A stretch of DNA of 64,000 nt from Burkholderia sp. WSM2232 (GCF_000472545.1 NZ_AWZV01000009.1:185800-249799); one strand, 5' to 3'. Counted from the first letter of the stretch, positions 18,214 to 27,606 are shown. Numbers and translations are program-made. The notes: generated from the sequence alone by a model not told the origin.

Positions 18214-19482
18214 ATGGCTTTTCTCGATCGACTCGACCAGTTGGATCACATCGCCGAAGCTCCGCTGCACACCTGGCCTGGCGCGTTGCTGGTCTCGCTC
18301 ATCGCGGGACTGATCGCCGTCGGCGTGCACCGCGTGGGCGCGCGCATCGTGACCCGCATCGCCCGGCCTTATCCGCTCACCAGTGTCGTGCTGCGCTATA
18401 TCGAGAAACCGGCGCTGTTCGTGCTGCTGATCGTTGCGCTCGAAGCCGTCTGGTGGGAAGCGCCCGACACGCTCACCTTCATCGCGCCGCTACGCGACGC
18501 TGCGGCGATCGCGCTGATCGGCGCGCTGACCTGGCTCTCCGTGCGTTCGGCGGCAGCTATCGGCGAGGCGATCATTCAGGCTCATCCGCTCGATACTGCC
18601 GACAATCTGCATGCGCGCCGCATCCACACGCAGGCGAGAGTGCTGGCGCGCTCGGTCATGCTGGTGATCGTGATTGTCGGCGTCGGCGGCGCGCTGATGA
18701 CGTTTCCGAACGTGCGCCAGATCGGCGCGAGCCTGCTGGCGTCCGCCGGCGTGGCCGGTCTGGTCGCCGGTATTGCGGCGCGGCCGGTGCTTGGCAACCT
18801 GATCGCGGGTTTGCAGATCGCGCTGTCGCAGCCGATCCGCCTTGACGACGTGGTGGTGATTCAGGGCGAGTGGGGGCGTATCGAGGAAATCACCGGAACC
18901 TATGTGTCGGTGCGTTTGTGGGATCAGCGGCGGCTGATCGTGCCGTTGCAGTGGTTTATCGAAAACCCGTTTTCCAACTGGACGCGCAGTAGCTCGCAGA
19001 TCATCGGCACAGTGTTTCTTTACGTCGATTACCGGATGCCGCTCGCGCCGTTGCGCGAGGAACTGGCACGCATCGTCGAGGCGGCGCCCGAGTGGGACCG
19101 GCGCGTGCAGGTGCTGCAGGTTACCGAGGGCACCGAGCGCTCGATGCAGTTGCGCGCACTCGTCAGTTCCCTCGATTCGGGGCTGAACTGGGATTTGCGT
19201 TGCCGCGTGCGCGAGGGGCTGATCGACTTTATCCAGAAGCACTATCCGCAGTATCTGCCGCGCTCGCGCGCGGAGGTGTCTGCGGAACTGGAGAACGTGG
19301 TGCACGGCAAGGGCGAGCCGCTCGATTGGGTGCCGCGCCGCGCGCGCACCCCGGCCGGCAGCACCGCGGCGCATACCGAGGCGGACCCGGTGGCAAGCCG
19401 CCCAGGTCCGGCGCCCACGTCGGCTTCCGGGGCCAGGTCCGCTTCCACTGCATCGCCCCATAACGTGAAGGAAACTGCCTGA
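18214..19482 (+). CDS. mechanosensitive ion channel, MscS family
   Basis: This 422-residue inner-membrane channel opens under membrane tension to release solutes after osmotic downshock. Several N-terminal membrane segments precede the MscS core. The pore helix is Gly/Ala-rich, in LLASAGVAGLVAGIAA and PVLGNLIAGLQ near residues 172-205. The beta domain follows, with GEWGRIEEITGTYVSVRLWD. The C-terminal ~55 residues are Ala/Pro/Ser-rich and probably cytosolic and disordered. ATG at 18214 follows a GAGGAG site and is chosen over an in-frame extension to 17953. The trehalose gene otsA downstream also relates to osmotic stress. Confidence 0.92.
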   Translation: MAFLDRLDQLDHIAEAPLHTWPGALLVSLIAGLIAVGVHRVGARIVTRIARPYPLTSVVLRYIEKPALFVLLIVALEAVWWEAPDTLTFIAPLRDAAAIALIGALTWLSVRSAAAIGEAIIQAHPLDTADNLHARRIHTQARVLARSVMLVIVIVGVGGALMTFPNVRQIGASLLASAGVAGLVAGIAARPVLGNLIAGLQIALSQPIRLDDVVVIQGEWGRIEEITGTYVSVRLWDQRRLIVPLQWFIENPFSNWTRSSSQIIGTVFLYVDYRMPLAPLREELARIVEAAPEWDRRVQVLQVTEGTERSMQLRALVSSLDSGLNWDLRCRVREGLIDFIQKHYPQYLPRSRAEVSAELENVVHGKGEPLDWVPRRARTPAGSTAAHTEADPVASRPGPAPTSASGARSASTASPHNVKETA

Positions 19483-19822
19483 TGCGCGGCACGAAGTCGT
19501 GCGACGCCGGAGCGGAAGGGGCTGAACGGGCGGTTGGACGAGGCGGCTGAACAAACCGGCGAATGAGGCGGCTAACGAAGCAGCGCACGCCACGGCACGT
19601 CACGGTGGGCCCGCTGAAAGGCGGACGCCACGCGCATCGAGCTCTGGCCGGATGGCGAGCCGATGCAACCGATCGTTCTTCAAAGGGTCGAACCAACCAC
19701 TCACTGTATCAACCATGCGCGGCATGGCGTGCACCATGCGAGAAGTTTCCGGCGTCCGCTGTGTGGCGGGCGTTGGCTGCACCCTGGCGGATGCCGCGCA
19801 AAAAACAAGGAGGACTTGCAAC
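19483..19822. other. gene-free stretch upstream of otsA
   Basis: About 340 bp with no supportable gene. Near 19545-19580 a GGCGGCTGAAC/GGCGGCTAAC repeat occurs. The AAGGAGG ribosome site of otsA is at 19808-19814. Confidence 0.6.
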
Positions 19823-21232
19823 ATGGGCCGACTGATCGTCGTGTCGAATCGCGTCGCAACGCCGACGGAAACCAAAGGATCGGCGGGCGGCCTCGCCGTC
19901 GGCGTGTTCGGCGCGCTGAAGGACGCGGGAGGCGTGTGGTTCGGCTGGAGCGGCGACGTGGTCAGCGAGACCGTTGCCAATGCCGGGCCCACACTGGAAC
20001 AGGACGGCGCAGTCACCTTTGCGACCGTCGGCCTCACGCGCAAGGACTACGACCAGTACTACCGCGGCTTTTCGAATGCCACGCTGTGGCCGGTATTCCA
20101 CTACCGCAACGACCTCGCCCGCTACGAGCGCGAGGAGTACGCCGGCTACCGGCGGGTCAACGCGTGGCTCGCGCACAAGCTCATCAAGCTGCTCGAGCCC
20201 GACGACGTGATCTGGATTCACGACTACCATCTGATCCCGTTCGCCGAGGCCTTGCGCAGCGAAGGCATTACGAACCGCATCGGCTTTTTCCTGCACATTC
20301 CGTTTCCGTCGCCGCAGATCCTGCTCAACATTCCGCCTCACGAAGAGCTGGTGAAGTCGCTGTCCTGCTACGACCTGCTGGGATTTCAGACCGCAACCGA
20401 CGAACAGGCCTTCCACGACTACGTGACCCGCCACGCGCGCGGCACGGTGTCGAACGGCATGGTGGAAGCGTTTGGCCGCAAGCTGCGCACGGGCGTCTAC
20501 CGCATCGGCGTGTTTCCCGACGAAATTGCCGAGCAGGCCAAGCGCTATGAAAGCCGTCAGCACGTGCTCGATCTGAAGCAGAGCCTGGAAGGCCGCAAGC
20601 TGATCATGAGCGTGGACCGGCTCGATTATTCAAAAGGGCTGGTTGAACGTTTCCGCGCCTTCGAGCATTTGCTGGAGCGCTCGCCCGAATGGCGCGGCAA
20701 CGTCACGCTCGTGCAGATCGCGCCGCCTACACGTTCGGACGTGGCGACATACCAGAAGATCCGCCAGGACCTCGAGTACGAAGCAGGGCGCATCAACGGG
20801 CGCTATTCCGGCCTCGACTACACGCCGATCCGGTATCTGAACCAGCAGTACGACCGCTGGAAACTGATGTCGCTGTTTCGCGAGTCGCAGATCGGCTTTG
20901 TCACGCCCTTGCACGACGGCATGAATCTCGTCGCGAAGGAATACGTCGCCGCGCAGAACCCCGACGATCCGGGCGTGCTCGTGCTGTCCATTTTCGCGGG
21001 CGCGGCGGCCGAGTTGACGGGCGCGCTGCTCGTCAATCCGCATGATGCGATCGGCATGTGCGAGGCCTTGCAGCGCGCGCTGCAAATGCCGCTGGACGCG
21101 CGCCAGCGTCGTCACGAGATCAACATGGCGGCGCTGCGCAAGAACGATCTGGGCGTGTGGCGCGACAGCTTCCTGCACGACCTGCGCAGCGTGCCGTTGC
21201 AGAGGCCGGCCACGGGCGGCGGGCACCGCTGA
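19823..21232 (+). CDS. otsA: alpha,alpha-trehalose-phosphate synthase (UDP-forming)
   Basis: This 469-residue GT20 enzyme makes trehalose-6-phosphate from UDP-glucose and glucose-6-phosphate. Motifs seen are the N-terminal RLIVVSNRVA, the GGLAVG loop, IWIHDYHLIPFAEALR, the phosphate-binding DRLDYSKGL, and the nucleotide-sugar site in TPLHDGMNLVAKEYVAAQ. The ATG at 19823 follows an AAGGAGG site; upstream in-frame starts are not used. No trehalose-6-phosphatase (otsB) gene is in the window, so it must be elsewhere. Trehalose is an osmoprotectant, consistent with the MscS channel upstream. Confidence 0.96.
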   Translation: MGRLIVVSNRVATPTETKGSAGGLAVGVFGALKDAGGVWFGWSGDVVSETVANAGPTLEQDGAVTFATVGLTRKDYDQYYRGFSNATLWPVFHYRNDLARYEREEYAGYRRVNAWLAHKLIKLLEPDDVIWIHDYHLIPFAEALRSEGITNRIGFFLHIPFPSPQILLNIPPHEELVKSLSCYDLLGFQTATDEQAFHDYVTRHARGTVSNGMVEAFGRKLRTGVYRIGVFPDEIAEQAKRYESRQHVLDLKQSLEGRKLIMSVDRLDYSKGLVERFRAFEHLLERSPEWRGNVTLVQIAPPTRSDVATYQKIRQDLEYEAGRINGRYSGLDYTPIRYLNQQYDRWKLMSLFRESQIGFVTPLHDGMNLVAKEYVAAQNPDDPGVLVLSIFAGAAAELTGALLVNPHDAIGMCEALQRALQMPLDARQRRHEINMAALRKNDLGVWRDSFLHDLRSVPLQRPATGGGHR

Positions 21233-21332
21233 TGAGCGGAGCCCGGCGTACAAACGCGAGCGCGCTCGCGAGCAGCCTGTCCGCTCACGCCGCGCGCGCG
21301 GATTGCTGGCGTTCCACTTTGCAGGTGGCCGC

Positions 21333-22496
21333 ATGCTGAGCGCGCTTGCCATCGCCGGTTACCGGTCCCTGCGCGAACTGATCGTGCCGCTCGGGCGGCT
21401 GAACGTCATTACCGGCGCGAACGGCAGCGGCAAGTCGAGCGTCTACCGTTCACTGCGTCTGCTCGCCGACACGGCGCGCGGCGGCGTGATCACCTCGCTC
21501 GCGCGCGAAGGCGGCTTGCCGTCGACCTTATGGGCCGGCCCGGAACGCTTTTCGCGCAGCATGCTGAGCGGCGAATCCGAAGTGCAGGGCACGCGGCGCA
21601 GTACACCGGTCAGCTTGAGGCTCGGCTTCGCCGGCGAACGGTTCAGTTATGCGATCGATCTTGGTTTCCCGATTCCGGATACCAGCCGCTTCGTGCTGGA
21701 CCCCGTCATCAAGCGGGAATGCATCTGGAGCGGGCCCGTGCTGCGGCCGTCCGCGTTGCTCGTCGACCGGCAGGGCGCTGCGCTGCGCACGCGCGACGAA
21801 ACGGGCGCCTGGCAAACGGTGCCGCAGCCGGTCGCCAGCTTCGACAGCATGATGACCGAGTTCGCCGACCCGCGCAGCGCGCCTGAAATGATCGCGGTGC
21901 GCGAGCAGATCCGGGCGTGGCGCTTTTACGATTACTTCCGGACCGATGCCAATGCGCCGGCGCGCATGCCGCAAGTCGGCACGCATACGCCGGTGCTTTC
22001 CGACGACGGCGCCGACCTCGCCGCCGCGTTGCAGACCATCCGCGAGATCGGCAATCCCGTGGCGCTCGACGCCGCCATCGACGACGCGTTCCCCGGCTCG
22101 CGCCTTGATATCGCGGTGCAGGACGGTCGCTTCGAAGTGCTGATGCAGCAGCATGGCCTGCTGCGTCCGCTAAAGGGCGCGGAGTTGTCGGACGGAACCT
22201 TGCGCTATCTGTTGCTGGTGGCCGCGCTGCTCACGCCGCGTCCGCCGGCGCTGCTGGTGTTGAACGAGCCGGAAACCAGTCTGCATCCCGATCTGCTGCC
22301 GGCGCTCGCGCGCCTGATCGCGCAAGCCGCTGCGCATTCGCAGGTGCTGGTGGTCTCGCACGCGGCGCGGCTGATCGCAGCGCTCGAGCGAGAGGAGGCG
22401 AGCGAGTCGCTGGTGCTGGAAAAGCACTTTGGCGAAACACGTCTTGTGGATGCCGACGAACGTGACATGCCGGCGTGGAAATGGCCGTCGCGCTGA
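21333..22496 (+). CDS. predicted AAA family ATPase (OLD/SMC-like)
   Basis: This is a 387-residue ABC-type ATPase with no membrane segments. The Walker A is GANGSGKSSVYRSL at residues ~28-41. A signature-like ELSDGTLRYLLL lies near 280 and the Walker B region reads LLVLNEPETSLHPDL. Thus an Asn occupies the place of the usual Walker B Asp, followed by the catalytic Glu. Proteins of this type occur as lone genes and in defence or repair systems. No nuclease partner lies next to it. The start ATG lies 100 bp after otsA. Function is unknown. Confidence 0.88.
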   Translation: MLSALAIAGYRSLRELIVPLGRLNVITGANGSGKSSVYRSLRLLADTARGGVITSLAREGGLPSTLWAGPERFSRSMLSGESEVQGTRRSTPVSLRLGFAGERFSYAIDLGFPIPDTSRFVLDPVIKRECIWSGPVLRPSALLVDRQGAALRTRDETGAWQTVPQPVASFDSMMTEFADPRSAPEMIAVREQIRAWRFYDYFRTDANAPARMPQVGTHTPVLSDDGADLAAALQTIREIGNPVALDAAIDDAFPGSRLDIAVQDGRFEVLMQQHGLLRPLKGAELSDGTLRYLLLVAALLTPRPPALLVLNEPETSLHPDLLPALARLIAQAAAHSQVLVVSHAARLIAALEREEASESLVLEKHFGETRLVDADERDMPAWKWPSR

Positions 22497-22559
22497 ATTA
22501 CGCGGCGCGCGATGCGGCGGTTATTTCGTGGCCCGGTGGCTTGTAAGCTAAATGTAACA

Positions 22560-22591
22560 GCCCCCATCAAATGCAATATGGGGCGCTTTTT
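22560..22591 (+). terminator. intrinsic terminator after the ATPase gene
   Basis: A hairpin with CCCCAT/ATGGGG arms (22562-22567 and 22578-22583) is followed by five Ts at 22587-22591. Confidence 0.7.
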
Positions 22592-22748
22592 AAGTCCTGC
22601 CAGGGAATAATGCTCCGATGCCAGCCGCGCTCGCGTGCGGCCACCGTGCATTGATCGTAGACCGGCGCTCGCCAGGGCGCCGCTGACGGCACCGCACAGC
22701 GACCTCGGCAGTGGCCGTGGCGCGAGCCGTCAGTTCACGGAGACAACT

Positions 22749-23816
22749 ATGAAGATTGCGCAGATCGCCCCGTTGACCGAGTCCGTGCCGCCAAAGTTGT
22801 ATGGCGGCACCGAGCGCGTCGTGTCGTACATTACCGAAGCGCTGGTGGAACTCGGCCACGACGTGACGCTGTTCGCAAGCGGCGACTCCGTTACCAGTGC
22901 GAAGCTCGAACCCGTGTGGCCGCGCGCGCTGCGGCTCGACCCGGGCATTCGCGACCGGGTAGCGCCGCACATGCTGCTGATGGAACTGGTGCGCCGCCAG
23001 GCCGAGCAATTCGATGTCCTGCATTTTCACCTCGACTATTACTCGTTCTCGGTGTTCCAGCGCCAGGACACCCCTTTCGTCACGACCATGCACGGCCGCC
23101 TCGACTTGCCCGAGCAGCAGCCGGTGTTCGATACGTTCCATTCCGCGCCGGTCATTTCCATTTCGAATGCGCAGCGCCATCCGCTGCCGCAGGCGCGCTG
23201 GCTGACCACCGTCTATCACGGCCTGCCCGAGCAGCTGTATACGCCGCAGCCGGTCGAGCAGAAGTACCTCGCATTTCTTGGCCGTATCTCGCCGGAAAAG
23301 CGCGTCGACACGGCTATCCGCATTGCAGGGCGCTGTGGCATGCCCATTCGCATCGCCGCCAAGGTGGACGCCGCGGATCGCGAATATTTCGAGCGCGAAA
23401 TCCGGCCGCTGCTGGACCTGCCGTATGTCGAATTCATCGGCGAGATTGCGGATCATCAGAAGGCCGAATTTCTTTCGGGTGCGCATGCGCTGCTGTTTCC
23501 GATCGACTGGCCGGAGCCGTTCGGCCTCGTGATGATCGAGGCGATGGCGTGCGGCACGCCGGTCGTGGCGTTCAATCGCGGTTCGGTGCCCGAGGTGCTC
23601 GAAGACGGGCTGACGGGCTTTATCGTCGAAGACGAAATTGGCGCGGTGGCGGCCGTCAATCGCCTGCACAGGATGCCGCGCGCGGGCGTGCGGCAGCGCT
23701 TCGAGGAACGCTTCACGTCGCACCGCATGGCGCAGCAATATGTCGATGCGTATCAGTCGGTGATTCGCGCGCAGAAACGTTCGCGCTTCAAGGTGGTGGA
23801 TAGCTCCGGGCGATGA
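22749..23816 (+). CDS. glycosyltransferase family 4
   Basis: This is a 355-residue GT-B retaining glycosyltransferase. The N-terminal domain starts MKIAQIAPLTESVPPKLYGG with the Gly-rich acceptor loop. The donor domain begins near FLGRISPEKRVD and ends with the E-x7-E motif in PEPFGLVMIEAMACGTPVVA. It has no membrane segment. It stands alone after a terminator, so it is not part of the exopolysaccharide locus 6 kb away. Sugar donor and acceptor are unknown. ATG at 22749 has a GGAGA site; the frame open to 22635 is not used. Confidence 0.9.
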   Translation: MKIAQIAPLTESVPPKLYGGTERVVSYITEALVELGHDVTLFASGDSVTSAKLEPVWPRALRLDPGIRDRVAPHMLLMELVRRQAEQFDVLHFHLDYYSFSVFQRQDTPFVTTMHGRLDLPEQQPVFDTFHSAPVISISNAQRHPLPQARWLTTVYHGLPEQLYTPQPVEQKYLAFLGRISPEKRVDTAIRIAGRCGMPIRIAAKVDAADREYFEREIRPLLDLPYVEFIGEIADHQKAEFLSGAHALLFPIDWPEPFGLVMIEAMACGTPVVAFNRGSVPEVLEDGLTGFIVEDEIGAVAAVNRLHRMPRAGVRQRFEERFTSHRMAQQYVDAYQSVIRAQKRSRFKVVDSSGR

Positions 23817-24060
23817 GCCCGGCGGCAGACGGGCGGGCTCCGGCAAGGTCGGCTTGCACGGCGGCGCCCGATGAATAGTGAGTCAGGGCCGGCGCTCGCG
23901 ATGAGCACCGGCCTTGCTGCGAGAGGTTCTGGTCGTGACCCGGTGTGGTCCCGGCCGTTGCGCGGGTTGCGCCGCGACGGGCCAGAGAAAACCGGGCGCC
24001 TAACGACGGACCGCGATGCGACGCTCGTGGTCGGAAAAGGGCGCCCCTGCGAATACGGTC

Positions 24061-24110
24061 CAACGCTGGCGAATGCTGGCGAATGCGGCCAAACGCTGGC
24101 CAACGCGGGC
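24061..24110. repeat. five imperfect 10-bp tandem repeats
   Basis: Units at 24061, 24071, 24081, 24091 and 24101 follow the pattern RAAYGCTGGC, with GCTGGC varying to GCGGCC or GCGGGC. They run straight into the hairpin at 24105-24144. Confidence 0.75.
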
Positions 24111-24144
24111 ACTAGCCCGGTGGCCCGGGCCACTAAGTGCCCGC
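24105..24144. terminator. strong hairpin between convergent genes
   Basis: A perfect 9-bp stem (GCGGGCACT at 24105-24113, AGTGCCCGC at 24136-24144) encloses an inner palindrome GTGGCCCGGGCCAC. No T-run follows on either strand, so it may act as a pause or a Rho-assisted end for the convergent GT4 and SYLF genes. Confidence 0.5.
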
Positions 24145-24203
24145 TTCAGCCGCGGGGCGAGGCCGCCAACGCAACCCGCCCGCTCAGCCTTCAGTTTTCA
24201 GCC

Positions 24204-24791
24204 TTAAATCTTCAGGCGCGTAACCTTCGTACCTTGCAAGGACAGGTCGCCCATCAACCCGGCGTTGGTCAGCACGAATACCTCCACAGGTGCCGTCGCC
24301 GTGTTCGTATCGATTGCGCCGTTCGCACCCATTTTCACGAGCGCGACGGATGCGTCGCCGCCCACCGACCAGCCGTCCGCGTTGCGGAATTTGTCGAGTG
24401 CGTCCTGCGTCATGAACAGGAAAATGATGGCCTTCGACTGCGCGCCGGCCTGCAGCCCGAACGAGCCGGAAATCGTGCTGTAGTAGCCGACGCTGGTGCC
24501 GGCCACACGCAGCGCGCCTTCGCCGTACTGGCCGCCGACAATGAAGCCCGCCTGCAGCACCGACGGGAACACGAGCACGCCGCGCGCCTTGGCAACCAGT
24601 TCGCGCGAACCCTTCACGGTCGTGTACAGCCGCGACATTGTGCCGTCGACGTCCGCGTCGATCGAGCGGCGTTTGGACGAATCGGTAGCGGCCGTGTCGC
24701 GGCCGCCGGTGTTAGTCGTACATCCGGCGAGAGCAAGGCCTCCGAAAGCGAGCGCAGCGGTTGTCTTCAACATGAAGTGTCGTCTTTGCAT
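24204..24791 (-). CDS. SYLF-domain (YSC84-type) lipoprotein
   Basis: This 195-residue protein starts MQRRHFMLKTT and has a signal segment ending in the lipobox LALAGC near residue 23. The mature part is a SYLF domain (formerly DUF500). Family blocks include ARGVLVFPSVLQAGFIVGGQYGEG, GYYSTISGSFGLQAGAQSKAI and the final TKVTRL. SYLF domains bind phosphoinositide-like lipids in eukaryotes; in bacteria they are found in lipoproteins of unclear role. The ATG at 24791 is preferred because GGAG lies 8 bp upstream; an in-frame ATG at 24821 lacks such a site. Confidence 0.88.
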   Translation of the reverse strand: MQRRHFMLKTTAALAFGGLALAGCTTNTGGRDTAATDSSKRRSIDADVDGTMSRLYTTVKGSRELVAKARGVLVFPSVLQAGFIVGGQYGEGALRVAGTSVGYYSTISGSFGLQAGAQSKAIIFLFMTQDALDKFRNADGWSVGGDASVALVKMGANGAIDTNTATAPVEVFVLTNAGLMGDLSLQGTKVTRLKI

Positions 24792-25160
24792 CGTTTTTCT
24801 CCGTATGGTTCCGGGGCGCAACCGCGAGAAAATCGCGCGGGTGCCTTTGAGTTATATCACACGGGGCGCTAAAAGGCGCCCTCGCTCGTGAGGCGAAAAG
24901 CCTTATGTGACGGGGCTTTGCGGGAGATCGAAAAGAGCCGGCTGTAAATTTGACCGGCCCCGTGGTGGCCCGCGCGGGCTGTGCGGGAGCGTGGTCGAGC
25001 GGGCTTCCGCGCGGCGCGCCTCGCGCGGCCGGGGCGCAGACTAAGGCACGCGAAAAGCGCGCCGTGGTCCATTTTTTACCGACTCGGGCCTGCTGCATTT
25101 CGCCCTGGCGTCGCGAGGAAAGTGTTGCCTCCGCGCCGCACAGAGAGGCGCGCGGGCGAA
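24792..25160. other. gene-free stretch upstream of the SYLF gene
   Basis: About 370 bp between two minus-strand genes. It should contain the promoter of the SYLF gene. No clear repeats or RNA signals were seen. Confidence 0.5.
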
Positions 25161-25613
25161 CTAACCGCCGTGATTCGCAGGACTCTTGACCGGCGGCGGC
25201 CGCCGCAGAGCGCGGCGCACTGCGCCGATCAGCACGCCGATGAAGAGCAGAGCGAGCGCCGGCACGATCCAGTAGCCAACGAACGCATGCCAGAGATAGA
25301 TCATCAGGGTAGAGCGGCGCACGCTGTATTCATTGCGGGCGTCCTGTTGGCGCTGCGCGTTGGCCGCCAATACGTCCGCGGGACAACCGGCCGCTTGCGC
25401 CTCGTCGGGCTTGCCGTGGCAACGCGCGGGAGCGCCGGCCGCCCGTTGCGCGTCGGTGAAATTCCAGGTGGTCAGCGCGCGGTCCAGGTCGACGGCGTTG
25501 TAGGCCATCTCCTCGCGAATTTCGCTGACTGCAACGATCGCCACGGGCACCGCCCAGAACACGATGACGACCAGCCACCGCCTCAACCAGCGGTTTTTAT
25601 GCTTCGATACCAT
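25161..25613 (-). CDS. small inner-membrane protein, function unknown
   Basis: This encodes about 150 residues. Two membrane segments are predicted: WLVVIVFWAVPVAIVAV near the N-terminus and YWIVPALALLFIGVLIGAV near the C-terminus. The loop between them (~80 residues) holds two cysteines (PARCHGKPDEA, AAGCPADV) and is likely periplasmic, given the basic N-terminus KHKNRWLRRW. I do not recognise the family. It could be a membrane-anchored accessory factor. The ATG at 25613 or 25625 could be the start. No linked operon partner is evident. Confidence 0.68.
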   Translation of the reverse strand: MVSKHKNRWLRRWLVVIVFWAVPVAIVAVSEIREEMAYNAVDLDRALTTWNFTDAQRAAGAPARCHGKPDEAQAAGCPADVLAANAQRQQDARNEYSVRRSTLMIYLWHAFVGYWIVPALALLFIGVLIGAVRRALRRPPPVKSPANHGG

Positions 25614-25902
25614 CCTTGCCTCCAATCGATGCTTTGCGGCATCAACGACAAGATGGCGGCCCGTATGAATGTTGTGTGGGGTGGGCCGTCTCCGCAGCCA
25701 TCATAGAAGAAAAACGCCGCGTTCGGGCGAGAGGACCTGGAAGGGAAGCGAAGCGCGCGCTCGAAAGGCGCAAACAGAGAGTGCGAGGGCAACAGGGCAA
25801 CAGAGCAACAGAGCGCCGTGCGAATGGCGCGCCGCGCCGCGCGAGAAGCACGAGGTGAAAAACGACAAGCCAGAAGCGCGGCGCGCGTGAGAAATACGGC
25901 GA

Positions 25903-26196
25903 TCAGTTGGCCGGTGCAGAGGACAGGCAACTCTTCATGAATGCCTTGCGCTCGTCGCCTTTCTTGCCGGTCGCCTGGGCGTTGCACGCCTTCATCTTGT
26001 CCTGCTGGCTCATCGGCGCAGCGGCCGGCTTGGCCGAAAGGCAGCTCTTCATGAACGCCTTGCGCTCGTCGCCTTTCTTGTCGCCGGCCTGCTTGTTACA
26101 GTCGGCCATTTTGGTCTGCTGGCTGTTCTGGGCGAACGCCGGCGAAACGAGTACGGCGCCGAGTACCATGGCCGCGATTGCGGATTGCATTTTCAT
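25903..26196 (-). CDS. PsiF repeat protein, periplasmic
   Basis: This is a 97-residue exported protein with a signal peptide (MKMQSAIAAMVLGAVLVSPAFA). The mature part holds two copies of the PsiF repeat, each MxxCNxQAxxKKGDERKAFMKSCLS-like with two cysteines. PsiF in E. coli is induced by phosphate starvation, though its role is unknown. The ATG at 26196 is chosen because GGAGTG lies just upstream; an in-frame ATG at 26238 would add a non-signal tail. No Pho box was recognised. Confidence 0.87.
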   Translation of the reverse strand: MKMQSAIAAMVLGAVLVSPAFAQNSQQTKMADCNKQAGDKKGDERKAFMKSCLSAKPAAAPMSQQDKMKACNAQATGKKGDERKAFMKSCLSSAPAN

Positions 26197-26663
26197 GTGA
26201 CACTCCATCGTTGTGGGTACGTTCTGGTCTTTATGCACGTGGGCGTCGACGGCAACCGGCCCTCGGCAAGTGCATTATGGCAAATGCTGTGTGCATCAAC
26301 GGGGAAGAGGACGTGCGGGTTGACAGCCGCGCCCGCTCGTTTTCCCTGATGAAGCGGCATGAGCCCGAATGGCATCCCTGAGATGGAGCGAATGCGGACA
26401 AGCCATCATGTTATGCATTGCAGATTAAATTGAGCGATGTAAATCGACCGAAATTCGTTGTCGAGGCCGCCAAGGTGCGGCTGAAATTGGCACTGCGCCG
26501 TCCGGTTGCCGCCCGAAATTGCTGCGAATGCACATGAATTGCAATTCGTAAGGAAATTCGTAGCAAAAAACCTTAATCGGCAATTCGCCTGTGCGTCGTA
26601 TCCATATGCCGTCGGGCGTTGCGGTGCTGCGTGGTGAGGTGAACCAACCAGGAGGACTTTCTC
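26197..26663. other. divergent promoter region of the psiF-like and yciI-like genes
   Basis: About 470 bp. The part at 26400-26600 is AT-richer than its surroundings and holds the perfect 12-bp palindrome GAATTGCAATTC at 26536-26547, with a second GAAATTCG close by. Confidence 0.55.
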
Positions 26664-26960
26664 ATGCACTATCTATTGACCTATGACCTTGTACCGGACT
26701 ATCTGGAACGGCGCGGCGAGTATCGCGAGGCGCATCTGAAGCTCGCCTGGGCGGCGGCGGAGCGCGGCGAACTGGTGCTTGGCGGCGCGTTGACCGATCC
26801 GGTGGATACCGCGGTGCTGCTGTTCAAGGGCGACACGCCTGAATCCGCGCAAGCCTTCGCCAAAGCCGATCCTTATGTGCGGGCGGGCCTTGTGGCACGC
26901 TGGCGCGTGCGCGAATGGACCACGGTGGTGGGCGAAAGCGCGACTACGCCAATCAGATAA
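26664..26960 (+). CDS. YciI family protein
   Basis: This 98-residue protein has the ferredoxin-like YciI fold. The N-terminus is MHYLLTYDLVPDYLERR. Conserved residues are the His-Asp pair in EAHLKLAWAA and DPYVRAGL, the putative active-site region. Members include dehydrochlorinases and muconolactone isomerase-like proteins, but most have no known reaction. A good AGGAGG site precedes the ATG. It is a single-gene unit, with about 650 bp of non-coding DNA following. Confidence 0.9.
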   Translation: MHYLLTYDLVPDYLERRGEYREAHLKLAWAAAERGELVLGGALTDPVDTAVLLFKGDTPESAQAFAKADPYVRAGLVARWRVREWTTVVGESATTPIR

Positions 26961-27606
26961 AACCAGGCGAGGCCCGCTGCAAAGCGGGCAAAAGCCGACG
27001 TGCGGCTCGACGCGAGCCGCTTCTTGCGCCTGCGCGCGGCTGCCCACTGCCAGAGTCATGTCATCGTGCGTGGGCCCCCCTCGACTCGATGCGTGCGCAA
27101 CGAAACGGCGCAGGCGCGCCGACGAGGAGTAAGCGGAATCATTGCTCTGTGCCGCTGTCGAATTCAGTCAGGCGACACGGCACCCTGTGCCGTGCGCTTG
27201 TAGCGATTCCCGGCGCATATCCGCAGCGCTTTTGCCGCTCTATTTGCCGGCTCTTACGGCATGCAATAACAATTTCGGCGCTATCGCAGGAAGCATTTCC
27301 GTTACGGCATGACGTGAATTAACGGAGTGAAAAGCACAAGTTTGTTTCTATCCGTAACACTTGTCTCAACGATATTCACGCAAACCCTGGGGATGGTATG
27401 CTTCGTGCACAATTCTCCCATGCACGAGTGAGACCACGTTTTGTGCTTCGCAATAGGGATAAACCGCACTGACTCAGGGCGGCGGTGACCAGCCAACAAA
27501 ACGTACAAAACATATTTGTGCAACCGAGGGCGACACACGGATCGTGAGGGCTGAATCCGTGGTCCGCCCAAAGCCGCGGCCCGGCCAGGCTGCGTGGAGA
27601 AAAACC
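26961..27606. promoter_or_regulatory. long upstream region of the transposase-derived gene
   Basis: About 645 bp without a gene. TTACGGCATG occurs twice in the same orientation (27254-27263, 27302-27311). An inverted repeat TCGTGCA...TGCACGA spans 27403-27427. These are candidate protein-binding sites for the downstream gene. Confidence 0.45.

Larger units (their letters stand above)
23817..24203. other. gene-free stretch between convergent genes
   Basis: About 390 bp holding the 10-bp tandem repeats and the large hairpin listed at 24061-24144, plus an imperfect hairpin at 23889-23913. No supportable gene. Confidence 0.6.

Noticed and set aside
17898..18845. Long plus-strand frame overlapping the MscS gene start
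   Set aside because: Arg/His-rich translation out of frame with the channel; the channel frame has family motifs and a ribosome site.
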